Source: JAIQFV01 sp041494885
GTDB taxonomy: Bacteria > Acidobacteriota > Terriglobia > JAIQFV01
Assembly: GCA_041494885.1 (NCBI GenBank)
Contig: JBGQBO010000019.1
Span: 35,003-99,002 of the forward strand
Direction of reading: 5' to 3'
Length of the DNA stretch: 64,000 bases
Part shown: positions 27,487 through 35,575 of the stretch, one piece after another
Layout: each line of letters begins with the position of its first letter
Position numbering within the stretch: position 1 is the stretch's first letter
Translations under genes and position numbers: made by a program
The notes under the pieces: generated by a model
The model's database searches: none
What the model was told of the DNA's origin: nothing
The model's input: only the letters and a program-made list of their open reading frames with translations

Positions 27487-28494
27487 TTATCGATTGCTGT
27501 ACATTCGTTCATAGTAATTCCGATACTCTCCGCTCGTGACCTTGTCGAGCCAGGCCTCATTTTCCAGATACCAGCGTAGCGTCATTCGAAGCCCGTCTTC
27601 AAACGGGATCTCGGGCTTCCAGCCCAATTCACGAAGGATCTTGCCGGCATCGATGGCATACCGCCGATCATGGCCGGGACGGTCTTTGACGGAGGTAAGC
27701 AGCGATTCCGGCTGTCCCAGTTCGCGGAGAACCCACTTGGCGATATCGATATTCTTCCATTCATTATGTCCGCCAATATTGTAGACCTCGCCCACCCGGC
27801 CCTGGCGCAGCACGAGGTCAATGGCCCCGCAATGATCGCTAGTGTGGAGCCAGTCCCGGACATACAGACCGTCCCCGTAAATCGGCAGAGGTTTTCCTCG
27901 CCGGGCGTTGTTAATCATCAGGGGCAGAAACTTCTCGGGAAATTGATAGGGACCATAATTATTGGAACAACGCGTGATGATCCCCGGAAATTGGTAAGTA
28001 TGGACGTAGGCGTTCACCAACAAGTCCCCGGCCGCCTTGGAGGCCGCATAGGGACTGTTCGGAGCAAGCGGGGTCTGTTCCGTGAATAAACCGGTGGATG
28101 GAAGGGACCCATAAACCTCATCCGTGGAAATCTGGAGATACCGCGAGACCTGGTTCCTGCGAGCTGATTCGAGCAGACCATGCGTCCCCAGGACATTAGT
28201 CTCGATGAACGACCGGGAATCTTCAATGGAGCGGTCCACGTGAGTTTCGGCAGCGAAGTTCACCACGGCGTCGGGACGTGCCGACATCAGATTTTCGACG
28301 AGCGTTGGGTCGCAGATGTCACCGCGAACAAAGCTGTATTGAGGATGCCCCTCCAAGTCTCCAAGATTATCGAGGTTTCCCGCGTAGGTGAGCTTGTCGA
28401 GATTCGTAATCTCATCACCGGAGTGGCGCTCCAGCATGAACCGAATGAAGTTCGATCCGATAAAACCCGCTCCGCCAGTGACGAGGATTTTCAT
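27487..28494 (-). CDS. rfbB: dTDP-glucose 4,6-dehydratase
   Basis: 335 residues, full length. It removes water from dTDP-glucose to give dTDP-4-keto-6-deoxyglucose, the first committed step of dTDP-rhamnose and related 6-deoxysugars, using bound NAD. GGAGFIGSNFIRFMLE is the dinucleotide motif, FAAETHVDRSIEDS is diagnostic of RmlB, STDEVYGSL holds the catalytic Thr-Asp-Glu, and YAASK is the YxxxK. The IITRCSNNYGPYQFPEK block is also family specific. It leads the Wzt-methyltransferase-GT operon on the minus strand; the repeat tract upstream separates it from the epimerase-like gene. Confidence 0.95.
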   Translation of the reverse strand: MKILVTGGAGFIGSNFIRFMLERHSGDEITNLDKLTYAGNLDNLGDLEGHPQYSFVRGDICDPTLVENLMSARPDAVVNFAAETHVDRSIEDSRSFIETNVLGTHGLLESARRNQVSRYLQISTDEVYGSLPSTGLFTEQTPLAPNSPYAASKAAGDLLVNAYVHTYQFPGIITRCSNNYGPYQFPEKFLPLMINNARRGKPLPIYGDGLYVRDWLHTSDHCGAIDLVLRQGRVGEVYNIGGHNEWKNIDIAKWVLRELGQPESLLTSVKDRPGHDRRYAIDAGKILRELGWKPEIPFEDGLRMTLRWYLENEAWLDKVTSGEYRNYYERMYSNR

Positions 28495-28555
28495 AAGCTC
28501 TTTCCTGCAAATTGCCCTAGGAGTGCTTTCCTGCGGTGGCTCTGAGACCTCATGT

Positions 28556-28797
28556 GAAGTCGGGAATCAGAAGTCGGAAGTCAGAGGTCAAATGTCAGAA
28601 ATAGGAACTCAGAGGTCGGATATAAACCTTTATGGCTTTGTGTTAACAATTGACTCCTCATCCCCACGTGGTGGCCTATCAGGTCCTGTTTCTGTTGGCT
28701 GACTTTTAACCTCTGACTTCCGACCTCTGACCTCTGACTTCAGCCGGTGATTTTCACTGTCCACCTCACATCCCTGACACCCGGCACCCGAAACCTC
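28556..28797. repeat. Composite short-period repeat tract with inverted arms (copy 2)
   Basis: GAAGTCGGAAGTCAGAGGTC-type units at about 28556-28619 are the complement of CTCTGACTTCCGACCTC units at about 28710-28741, so the two arms could pair around a 90-base AT-richer loop. CCTGACACCCGGCACCC units follow to 28797. The unit types match those at 7936-8214, 35576-35804 and 45004-45136. No gene is recognised in the tract. Confidence 0.8.
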
Positions 28798-28799
28798 CT

Positions 28800-29255
28800 T
28801 CATCCCATCTTAAGGTCCCAATCATACGGAATCCTCCTGCTGTTATAGGGAACGCGAAATTCATCCGGTTTTTTGTAATGATAGACCTCGGTAGGAGCAT
28901 TCACCACGACGCATTCCGACTCACTGATGCATTTAAAACCATGAAACACCCAGGCCGGGATTTGCACCAGGATGGGATGGTGTTCTCCCATGAAGAATTC
29001 ATTGATTTCGCGGAAGGTTTTTGACTTCCTTCTCGAGTCATAAAGCACCAGCTTCATCATCCCCCGGGCGACTACAAAATTATCGATCTGTTTCTTGTGG
29101 TAGTGCCAGCCTTTTACCACTCCGGGATACGCCGTGGTGATGTATATCTGTCCGAACTTGATGAAAACATCGTCATCGTTGCGAAGGACTTCCATCAAGT
29201 GACCCCGCTCATCGGGAATGACCTTCAACGTCTTGACTCGAACTCCCTCTATCAT
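28800..29255 (-). CDS. dTDP-4-dehydrorhamnose 3,5-epimerase family protein (short form)
   Basis: 151-residue cupin of the RmlC family. VIPDERGHLMEVLRNDD opens the conserved core, followed by FGQIYITTAYPGVVKGWHYH and VPAWVFHGFKCIS-like blocks; the beta-barrel and histidines are present. It is shorter than standard RmlC, and the usual LRGxHxQ reads VKGWHYHKKQ, so it may belong to a related epimerase or isomerase subgroup rather than canonical RmlC. It stands 306 bases from rfbB on the same strand. Together with RmlA at 40.7 kb it supplies part of a dTDP-deoxysugar route; RmlD is not seen. Confidence 0.78.
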   Translation of the reverse strand: MIEGVRVKTLKVIPDERGHLMEVLRNDDDVFIKFGQIYITTAYPGVVKGWHYHKKQIDNFVVARGMMKLVLYDSRRKSKTFREINEFFMGEHHPILVQIPAWVFHGFKCISESECVVVNAPTEVYHYKKPDEFRVPYNSRRIPYDWDLKMG

Positions 29256-29315
29256 TAATTCTCCTCAATTAAGGGCATCTGTTAACGCAAAGACACAGAG
29301 TTGGGCAATTGCCTT

Positions 29316-29421
29316 GGTAGTCCGGCGCCCGCCGTGGGGGATCCTTAGTACCGGGGACCCTTGTGAGCGTTCACTCAAAATCCCCCGGTGAGAACCCGCC
29401 GCGGCGGGCACCGGGGCTACC
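29316..29421. repeat. Imperfect inverted repeat in a 292-base spacer
   Basis: An arm at 29316-29334 starting GGTAGTCCGGCGCCCGCCG is largely complementary to 29402-29421. The spacer between the epimerase-like gene and the DUF1972 glycosyltransferase also holds degenerate CGCAGAG-type sequence at 29281-29300 and about 29496-29530. No gene is recognised. The hairpin may end transcription of the upstream operon on the minus strand. Confidence 0.6.
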
Positions 29422-29547
29422 AAACCTTAGGGCCACCGGACAATAATCCCGGTACAAGGACATACTGGGGCTACCAGAGCTTTAGCCCCTTACCCTCAGC
29501 GTCCTCTGCGTGCTCCGCGGTGGATTGATCTCAACCAGTTAAAGTAT

Positions 29548-30645
29548 CTAGTTTCTCATCAATGAGTCAAACAGTTTTTCGTACGCGGTGGCAATGGCAT
29601 CCCAGGAATAATCGGTCTGGACGCGCTGTTGCGCCAGCGTGCCGAGCCGATGCATGTCCACTTTGCCATCCGCCGTCCACTGCAAAGCCTCCGCCAGCTT
29701 TGCCTCGTCATACATATCCACCAGGATTCCTGCCTCTCCCACGACTTCCCGATTCTCCGCGGTCTCATGCACAATGACGGTGTTTCCGTGGCCCATCGCC
29801 TCAACCAGCGCGGGATGAGTTCCGCCCACCTCGGTGGCATGAACATAGGACAGAGCATTGGCCTGCAACTCGTGGTAGCCCGGACCATACACGGCGCCTG
29901 CAAAGAGGACCCGCGGATCCCTGGTCGACTTCAGTTGAGCAACATACTTTTCGCTGTAAGGTGCGTCCCCCACGATCACCAGTGGAAGTCTCGTCTCCGT
30001 CTTCTCATAGCCCTTGATGACAAGATGCGCATTGTTTTCCGGCTCAAGCCTGCTTACATAGAGGAAGTACCGTTTCGGCTCAAGGCCGAGGCGGGAGAGT
30101 GTTCCTTCACTGACATCATGGTCCACCGTGGCCCCATAAGGGATAAACGTGGAATCCGCCCCGTACCGCGACCGGTAATATTCCTGAATGGCCACGGCAT
30201 CGGTCACAATGGCATCTGGCATCCACGTGGCGAGCCACTCTGAAATCTGGTAATAAAGCCGTCCCAGCGCATTCCATTTCTTCCGTTTCCGCTCCAACCC
30301 GTCGACGTTCAGGGCCACTCGCGTACCGTTAAGACGCGGCACCCACGAGAAGATGGCGTTGGCCGCGTTGCAGATCAGGGCGCAATCGTAGTTCTTGCCG
30401 AGGGAATCGAGGGCGCAGAGGGAGGTGTGCACGACCGTATCGAAGTACTTGGATCGGAGGGTGGGAAGGACCACAATGTGAACCCCACGGTAGCAACCGA
30501 GGTTGGAATCCACATAATGGGATCGACCGTAAACCGTGACCTCATGGCCCCGTGCAGCCAGTCGCCAGCTCAACTCCTCGGCGAACGTTTCAAAACCGCC
30601 ATAATTCGCCGGAATACCCCGAATGCCCAGGATTGCGATCTTCAT
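29548..30645 (-). CDS. Glycosyltransferase, DUF1972/GT4 type
   Basis: 365-residue GT-B enzyme. The N-terminus MKIAILGIRGIPANYGGFET is the hallmark of the DUF1972 N-lobe found in rhamnosyl- and hexosyltransferases of capsule and O-antigen clusters. The C-lobe includes YFLYVSRLEPENNAHLVI and a degraded GT4 nucleotide-sugar motif around GGTHPALVEAMGHG. It starts 6 bases after the TrkA gene stop on the same strand, so it may be read through from the potassium-transport operon, although functionally it belongs with the glycan genes. The tail carries a WDAIATAYEKLFDSL segment as in other family members. Confidence 0.87.
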   Translation of the reverse strand: MKIAILGIRGIPANYGGFETFAEELSWRLAARGHEVTVYGRSHYVDSNLGCYRGVHIVVLPTLRSKYFDTVVHTSLCALDSLGKNYDCALICNAANAIFSWVPRLNGTRVALNVDGLERKRKKWNALGRLYYQISEWLATWMPDAIVTDAVAIQEYYRSRYGADSTFIPYGATVDHDVSEGTLSRLGLEPKRYFLYVSRLEPENNAHLVIKGYEKTETRLPLVIVGDAPYSEKYVAQLKSTRDPRVLFAGAVYGPGYHELQANALSYVHATEVGGTHPALVEAMGHGNTVIVHETAENREVVGEAGILVDMYDEAKLAEALQWTADGKVDMHRLGTLAQQRVQTDYSWDAIATAYEKLFDSLMRN

Positions 30646-30651
30646 GAGCGG

Positions 30652-31806
30652 CTATCCCAGCAGGACCCGTCTCACTTCGGGCTCCACGGCCTCCTTCATG
30701 AGCACCAGCACCACGTCGTCGCGAGCGAAGGTGGTATCGCCGCGCGGAACCACGGCGTCTTTGGCACGAAGGATGGTGACGATATTGGAGTCCTTGGGCA
30801 TGGTGAGCTGCCGGATCTGCCGGCCAATGACCGGAGATTTGTCTTCGAGGTCATACTCGACCATCTCCAGCTGGCTTGCTTTGAAATCCAGCAGGGTTTT
30901 GATGGTGCTCATCGGTAGCTCGCGTTCAATCATCTGGGCGATGATGCCCGTGGAGCTGACCGTCACGTCCACCCCCAAACGCTGAAGGATAGGCTCGTTC
31001 CTCGGATTCTTCACGCGGGCAATGGTCTTTTTCACACCAAAGCGCGATTTTGCCACCTGGCAGGCAATCAGGTTGTCGTGATCGTGGTTCGTCACCGCAA
31101 GAAACACATCCGCGCGATTGGCGCCGGCCTGTTCCAGGATGGGGGTGGTCGACCCGTCCCCGAAAATGACATTGCAGTCGATCTGGTGAATGATGATGTT
31201 GTATTTTTCCGGATCGTCCTCGATGATGGTCACTTCATGCCCCTTGGCCATCAAGTTCCGTGCAAGATAGTAGCCCACCAGACTTCCACCCAGGATGATG
31301 ATGTAATAGTTCTTCCCCTGGGTCGCCACGCTCTTGACCGGCTCTTTGACCAGCTTGAGCATCTCGTCGTGCGCTTTTTTCCAGGCTCCCTTGAGATCCG
31401 TCAGAGGCGATTTTGTAATTTGAGATGCCAGGTATTGGGCCCCCGCCACGGTCAGGCAAAACGTTTCGATTCCGGCCTCGTGATAACTCTGTTCGCGGCT
31501 GGGGTCATAGATCATCGCCAGAACCTTGGGGACGTTGAAGACGATGCGGGCCATCTGGGCCACCATGAGGTTGGTGTTCTCATCGCGCGTGGTGGCAAAC
31601 AGAACATCGGCCTCTTCTATGCCGGCTTCGCGCAGCACCTCCGCGTCAATCGCATCTCCAATGATCAGGCGCGTGGGAACCGATGCCAGCGGGTGGTCGG
31701 CCAAGTGGCGTTCCTGGTCAATGACTATGACCTCGTCCTCTTTCGTATTGAGCTGCTGAACGAGCTGTGTCCCTACCCGTCCAAACCCCACCACAATGAT
31801 TCGCAT
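30652..31806 (-). CDS. TrkA-type potassium-uptake regulator with two RCK-N domains
   Basis: 384 residues in the order TrkA-N (GFGRVGTQLVQQL, residues 7-19), a second TrkA-N (GGSLVGYYLARNL, about 173-185) and one TrkA-C domain from about 305. Each Rossmann domain binds NAD(H) or ATP; TrkA/KtrA-family proteins gate potassium channels or transporters, and RCK-C domains in several bacteria bind cyclic di-AMP. No TrkH/KtrB membrane subunit is in the window. It is the fourth gene of the riboswitch-controlled operon with the APC permease, the small membrane protein and the stress protein, so it may regulate that permease or a distant transporter. Confidence 0.88.
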   Translation of the reverse strand: MRIIVVGFGRVGTQLVQQLNTKEDEVIVIDQERHLADHPLASVPTRLIIGDAIDAEVLREAGIEEADVLFATTRDENTNLMVAQMARIVFNVPKVLAMIYDPSREQSYHEAGIETFCLTVAGAQYLASQITKSPLTDLKGAWKKAHDEMLKLVKEPVKSVATQGKNYYIIILGGSLVGYYLARNLMAKGHEVTIIEDDPEKYNIIIHQIDCNVIFGDGSTTPILEQAGANRADVFLAVTNHDHDNLIACQVAKSRFGVKKTIARVKNPRNEPILQRLGVDVTVSSTGIIAQMIERELPMSTIKTLLDFKASQLEMVEYDLEDKSPVIGRQIRQLTMPKDSNIVTILRAKDAVVPRGDTTFARDDVVLVLMKEAVEPEVRRVLLG

Positions 31807-31885
31807 ACTCGATTACCGTCCCCTTCTTCGGCCCAAACTAGCTTCCTGGATCCAGTGCTTGCCCGAGCTTCCCTACCTGTATTCC

Positions 31886-32479
31886 TCACCCCTGCGGCGT
31901 AATCTGCAACAATTCGCTGACCGGGATATGATCGACGATCACCTCGCAGGGGGCATCGCTGAGAATGCGCTCGGTGGTCTTTCCCGTAAACTTCTTTAAG
32001 GCGGTCTTGTGTGGATCGATGGACAGGATCAGGAGATCCACATCCAGTTCCTTGGCGGCCCGCAAAATCCCCCGGGCTGCTTCGCGATCGCGTTCAATAT
32101 TTTTCTTCGCGGGCAGGGCATGGAGCTTGATGATGTTTACTGCCCGGGCCACCGCTTCCTGCGCCTTAGCTTCCTCCTGGTCCAGTGTAATTCCAAGGGG
32201 CAAGGTCAGGGGAACCTCGATAATGTAGGTGGCCACGATTTCCGACTTCTGTTCCTGCCCCAACCGGCACGCCAGTTCGACGGCTCGGTCGTCGTACCGC
32301 ATGCCTCGCGTGGTCACCATGATGCGGCGCAGTGCGCTGATGGAACGCCGGGCTTTGGCAACGGCTGCCTCAAGCTGGGGGGGAGGATGAAGCATCCACC
32401 AAAGGATCGAGGAGATTGAGACCAGGAACACAACGGCGATGAAGATACCCAATGGATGAAATACGAGTGATGGATGCAT
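31886..32479 (-). CDS. Universal stress protein with N-terminal membrane anchor
   Basis: 197 residues. Residues about 10-30 (LGIFIAVVFLVSISSILWWM) form one membrane helix, then a linker leads into a UspA-like domain beginning RRIMVTTRGMRYDDRAVELA and ending with TTERILSDAPCEVIVDH, the ATP-site-like C-terminal motif. Stand-alone membrane-tethered Usp proteins are uncommon; the cytoplasmic C-terminal region of the potassium importer KimA has a Usp-like fold. The gene is 7 bases from the small membrane gene and 79 bases from trkA, inside the operon that starts with the permease. A cytoplasmic regulatory partner for the permease is a reasonable inference. Confidence 0.82.
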   Translation of the reverse strand: MHPSLVFHPLGIFIAVVFLVSISSILWWMLHPPPQLEAAVAKARRSISALRRIMVTTRGMRYDDRAVELACRLGQEQKSEIVATYIIEVPLTLPLGITLDQEEAKAQEAVARAVNIIKLHALPAKKNIERDREAARGILRAAKELDVDLLILSIDPHKTALKKFTGKTTERILSDAPCEVIVDHIPVSELLQITPQG

Positions 32480-32486
32480 AGTTTTG

Positions 32487-32795
32487 TTATAACCGGGTGG
32501 AGTGGCGCGCCTTTCCCCGGGTTATCGGCGAAGGGTGCTCTCCATCCACGACGCGGCGAATCAGCCGCAGCCGATAGATCCCAAATACAAGGAACAAGAT
32601 GCCAGTGAGCATAACCAGCCAGGTCGCGGGGGAGGTATAAGTACGATAGATCATCACAACACCACAGAGGATGAAAATATAGGCATTCATCCATTTGAAA
32701 CGATCCGACCACGGGAGCTTGCCGCCCGGTTCAATGGGGTTGCTTCGCCTATCCTTCATCGGGATACCCTGAGTTCCATTCCCTGAGGCGGTCAC
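32487..32795 (-). CDS. Small two-helix membrane protein
   Basis: 102 residues with two hydrophobic segments (YIFILCGVVMIYRTY and TWLVMLTGILFLVFGIYRL), hydrophilic ends and a basic C-terminus. The GTG start at 32795 overlaps the permease stop as GTGA, indicating translational coupling; an internal ATG at 32759 is an alternative. No known family is recognised. Its position between the APC permease and the anchored stress protein, with a 4-base overlap, argues that it is an accessory subunit of that transporter. Confidence 0.75.
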   Translation of the reverse strand: MTASGNGTQGIPMKDRRSNPIEPGGKLPWSDRFKWMNAYIFILCGVVMIYRTYTSPATWLVMLTGILFLVFGIYRLRLIRRVVDGEHPSPITRGKARHSTRL

Positions 32796-34393
32796 GGCGC
32801 GGCCTCTGCCCGCTTCCGGAGGATCTTATCGCGCTCCAGCAATGCCAGCTTATATTGCTCCAGCAAATCGAATTCTTCCGCCGAAGTCAATACCTTGATT
32901 TGCTCCTGCTCCCAGTTGTGCTTGACGCTCCCTAGAAGAGGCAATCCGATTCGGCGGCGATAATAAAGATAGTAGGATAGACACAGAATGACCCAGGTCG
33001 GGCCGGCAATGCGCCCGATGGCGTGGGTGTAGACAACAAAAAAGAAAATCATGCTCACGCCCAACGTGCCAATAAAACCAAGTATCGGGACCTGGATCGC
33101 CCGACCCTCGTCACGTTTCCAGGAAAGGTTAATCGGGACCCTGTAGGGTCGCGGTGTGTAAGGATCGCTGAATCGCAATTTGATTAATGAGATGAAGACG
33201 ATGATATAGCCCAAGGTCGCCCCAAAAGCATACATGTTTCCCAGGGTGTCGATGATCTGCGGCGTGAAGGCGGAAGCCACAACAAATAAGATGCCCAAGC
33301 CTGAGAAGAAGGCGATCGTCCGCGCGGGCGTCCGGTATCTCTGATGGACTTTATCAAACCAGGGGGTCAGCAGTTTCAGTTGACTCATTGAAAAGGTCAG
33401 CCGGGAGGCGCTCATAATCCCTGAATTCGCAGAAATCGCGAGAATGGTCATCCCGAGAAAGGCGGCAAAGGGACCCGCAATGATCCCAATGAAGGGAATG
33501 AGTGTCGCCAGAAAGGCCACCGGATCTTCCAGATGATCCCTGAAACTCTGCCAACTGGAAACCCCGAGACTCAGATTCGAAAACGCCACGGCAAATATGA
33601 ATACCGTGAAAATGAGGGTAAGAGACGTCCGGGGGATAATCGTCGCGGGGCGGCGGGTCTCCTGGGCCGCCTGGGAGATCGACTCCAAACCCACGAAACA
33701 GATGATGCCCAGCGAAGTTCCATAGGCGAACTGGTGCAGGTCAAAATGCCGCCATGTTTCAAGAAATTGAGCTGTGATCAACTCCGGCTTCCAAGCGAAC
33801 AGGAAGCCACACATGACCAGCATGGATTCCGTCACGATATCGATCGCCCCGAGAATCTCGTTGAACAGGGACGATTCCTTCATTCCGCGGATGTTGAGCC
33901 AAACCAAAAACAGGATCAAACCCAGGGCCACGACGACCATGACCCAGTCGTAGACAACAAAATTCGTAGTGAAGTGGATATTGTGCTTGACCCGGTCGGC
34001 ATGCGTCACAATCTTCGACCAAAAGGATAGAAAGTACCCAGCCGAGGCCACCGCAAAAAGTGAGATATCAATCGTATAATCAAGCAGCAGGGCGGAGCCC
34101 GCGACAAATCCCCAAAAATCACCGAGCCCGCGGAGTGCAAAATAATGGCCGCCCCCTGCCACAGGATATGCTGAGGCCAGCTCAGTATAAGCCAGTCCGA
34201 TGCAAATATAGACCAGCCCGGCAATGGCAAACGCCACGCTCGCCATTCCCTGCGAGGCGGCAATGACCAGACCGAGGGCGGTGTAGATATCCGCACCGAC
34301 ATCTGCATAGCCCCACATGAAGGAGCCCCAGATGGTCACATCACGCCGGAGCTCTATGGGTTCAGTTGGAGCTAGTGGGGCTTGAGTGCTCAA
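32792..34393 (-). CDS. APC-superfamily permease (amino acid/potassium type)
   Basis: About 533 residues with 12 hydrophobic segments. GGGHYFALRGLGDFWGFVAG and the helix 1 region GADIYTALGLVIAASQG match APC permeases such as those under c-di-AMP control. The TTG at 34393 is preferred because AAGGAG stands exactly 6 bases upstream; an upstream TTG at 34441 has no ribosome binding site. The leader 34500-34860 carries a promoter, riboswitch and terminator (listed separately). KimA, a potassium importer of the same superfamily, is the namesake target of this riboswitch class, but substrate here could also be an amino acid or osmolyte. The C-terminal 60 residues are cytoplasmic and charged. Confidence 0.88.
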   Translation of the reverse strand: MSTQAPLAPTEPIELRRDVTIWGSFMWGYADVGADIYTALGLVIAASQGMASVAFAIAGLVYICIGLAYTELASAYPVAGGGHYFALRGLGDFWGFVAGSALLLDYTIDISLFAVASAGYFLSFWSKIVTHADRVKHNIHFTTNFVVYDWVMVVVALGLILFLVWLNIRGMKESSLFNEILGAIDIVTESMLVMCGFLFAWKPELITAQFLETWRHFDLHQFAYGTSLGIICFVGLESISQAAQETRRPATIIPRTSLTLIFTVFIFAVAFSNLSLGVSSWQSFRDHLEDPVAFLATLIPFIGIIAGPFAAFLGMTILAISANSGIMSASRLTFSMSQLKLLTPWFDKVHQRYRTPARTIAFFSGLGILFVVASAFTPQIIDTLGNMYAFGATLGYIIVFISLIKLRFSDPYTPRPYRVPINLSWKRDEGRAIQVPILGFIGTLGVSMIFFFVVYTHAIGRIAGPTWVILCLSYYLYYRRRIGLPLLGSVKHNWEQEQIKVLTSAEEFDLLEQYKLALLERDKILRKRAEAAP

Positions 34394-34544
34394 GGGCAAC
34401 TCCTTACAAGGGACCTTGGAAGGAACAGGGCGGTGTTCCAAACTGAAACAAAGAGGAGGGCCAAAACCTTTCTGCGTCGGACAATTCCAACAATCGTCCG
34501 CAGGGATCGCTTCGAGACCCCTAAAGATATCTCAATGATCAGGC

Positions 34545-34571
34545 AAAAAAAATCCACAGGGCCGCTGTGGA
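34545..34571 (-). terminator. Intrinsic terminator in the permease leader
   Basis: On the minus strand, stem TCCACAG pairs with CTGTGGA around a 5-base loop (34553-34571), followed by eight T residues at 34545-34552. It lies between the riboswitch aptamer and the permease start and is the likely expression platform: ligand binding would favour termination. The mechanism is inferred; the hairpin is directly visible. Confidence 0.9.
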
Positions 34572-34670
34572 CAGATGAATTCCCTGATTTCAATCATGCC
34601 CTTCCAAATTTGTTGATTCCTGAAAAAGTTTGTTCGAATAGAACAGACAAGGCTCCCAGGAACCCTATTT

Positions 34671-34789
34671 CGCCGGCGGGGTTAGCTGACGGGTTCGAGC
34701 TTGAAAGTACTCTACCCCAGCATAAATCACCGGGGATTCACCCCTCTTCTCCGGTTCCCCCGCACCCGCCTCAGACGGATTTAGGCGGC
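34671..34789 (-). promoter_or_regulatory. ydaO/yuaA-type cyclic di-AMP riboswitch aptamer
   Basis: Read on the minus strand the RNA contains, in order, GCCGCCUAAAUCCGUC, GGGGGAACCGG, GGGGUGAAUCCCC, GGGUAGAGUAC and CGAACCCGUCAGCUAACCCC, ending GGCG. These are the conserved blocks of the ydaO class, and the CGCC at 34785-34788 can pair with the terminal GGCG as P1. The element sits about 280 bases upstream of the permease start codon and directly upstream of the terminator at 34545-34571. The class is known to bind cyclic di-AMP and switch off potassium and osmolyte uptake genes. Confidence 0.93.
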
Positions 34790-34834
34790 ACGGATCTTAC
34801 AATGCGTGCGCTCGACTTGAAATCAAGCCCGCCC

Positions 34835-34862
34835 ATTCTACTCCGAATAAGCGGGGTGTCAA
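34835..34862 (-). promoter_or_regulatory. Sigma70-like promoter for the riboswitch operon
   Basis: On the minus strand TTGACA (34857-34862) and TAGAAT (34835-34840) are separated by 16 bases; the -35 matches the consensus exactly and the -10 at five of six positions. The -35 box overlaps the last bases of the fic gene. Transcription would begin near 34828, just ahead of the aptamer. Confidence 0.8.
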
Positions 34863-35575
34863 GTTACCGGGGATTTGAAGGTTCCGGTGAGGCAGTAGTC
34901 CAACGTGCGGGCGACGGAACGGGCAATCTGGCTCGTCAGCTTGGTCGTGTCCATGGCCAATCCCGCCTCCATGGCCTGCTGGTACTGGGAAGCCTCGGCC
35001 AACAAAAATATTGCCGGTGGAAATACGGCCCGGATCAAGCAGGAGTTGGCCATAACGCGACAGGTCCGGTGATTTCCATCCGTGAACGGATGGATATCGA
35101 GAAGACGAACGAGGACCAGCGCGGTTTGCTGGATGGGATGAAGTTCCAGGAAGCTGTCAGCTGCGGTCCATTCCTCCAGCCGACGGATCGCCGCTTCAAT
35201 CGCGTCCGGCTCTGGCGGTTGGTGATCAGCAGACAGCAGGGGCACGGGGCCCACCCGGAACTCCCCCGCCTCTTCACTGAGCCCCTCCATCATCATGGCA
35301 TGAACGTCTTTAATACTTGGGAAGACCGGAGGATCGTTTTCACCCCCCGACATCAGCAGGGCGGTAGCATTCTGGTGATTCTCAACGGCCTGTTCCAAGA
35401 GCGCTGCCGATACCCCGTCCATCCGGCAGTCGTTTTCAGCCCATTCGGTCGAGAGAATCAACTCATAGCGGCCATTCACTTCAGGATCCGCGCTCTTCTC
35501 GCGAAATTCCTGAAGCTTCACATCCAGCTCATGGAACATTCCCCTACCGGCAAAATGAGGATCTTGTGAGGGCAT
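34859..35575 (-). CDS. Fic family protein with N-terminal inhibitory-helix motif
   Basis: 238 residues from ATG at 35575; ATG at 35542 is an alternative. An open extension upstream is translated repeat tract and is discounted. The Fic motif reads HPFTDGNHRTCR (H162-R173), where the usual HPFxxGNGRxxR has Gly replaced by His169. The N-terminal TEWAEN at 43-48 fits (S/T)xxxE(G/N), the auto-inhibitory helix of class II Fic enzymes. Fic proteins transfer AMP from ATP to hydroxyls of target proteins; the His substitution near the phosphate site could alter donor or activity. It follows pepA on the minus strand after a 230-base repeat tract. Confidence 0.85.
   Translation of the reverse strand: MPSQDPHFAGRGMFHELDVKLQEFREKSADPEVNGRYELILSTEWAENDCRMDGVSAALLEQAVENHQNATALLMSGGENDPPVFPSIKDVHAMMMEGLSEEAGEFRVGPVPLLSADHQPPEPDAIEAAIRRLEEWTAADSFLELHPIQQTALVLVRLLDIHPFTDGNHRTCRVMANSCLIRAVFPPAIFLLAEASQYQQAMEAGLAMDTTKLTSQIARSVARTLDYCLTGTFKSPVT

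Noticed and set aside
28556..28797. Protein-coding region within the repeat tract
   Set aside because: Frames are short and translate repeat units only.
31078..31902. Plus-strand frame opposite TrkA
   Set aside because: Antisense shadow with His/Asp-rich composition; the minus-strand TrkA motifs are unambiguous.
34800..34850. tRNA-Ser-like CGACTTGAAATC anticodon-arm look
   Set aside because: No matching acceptor or T-arm; the sequence is the leader just upstream of the riboswitch aptamer.
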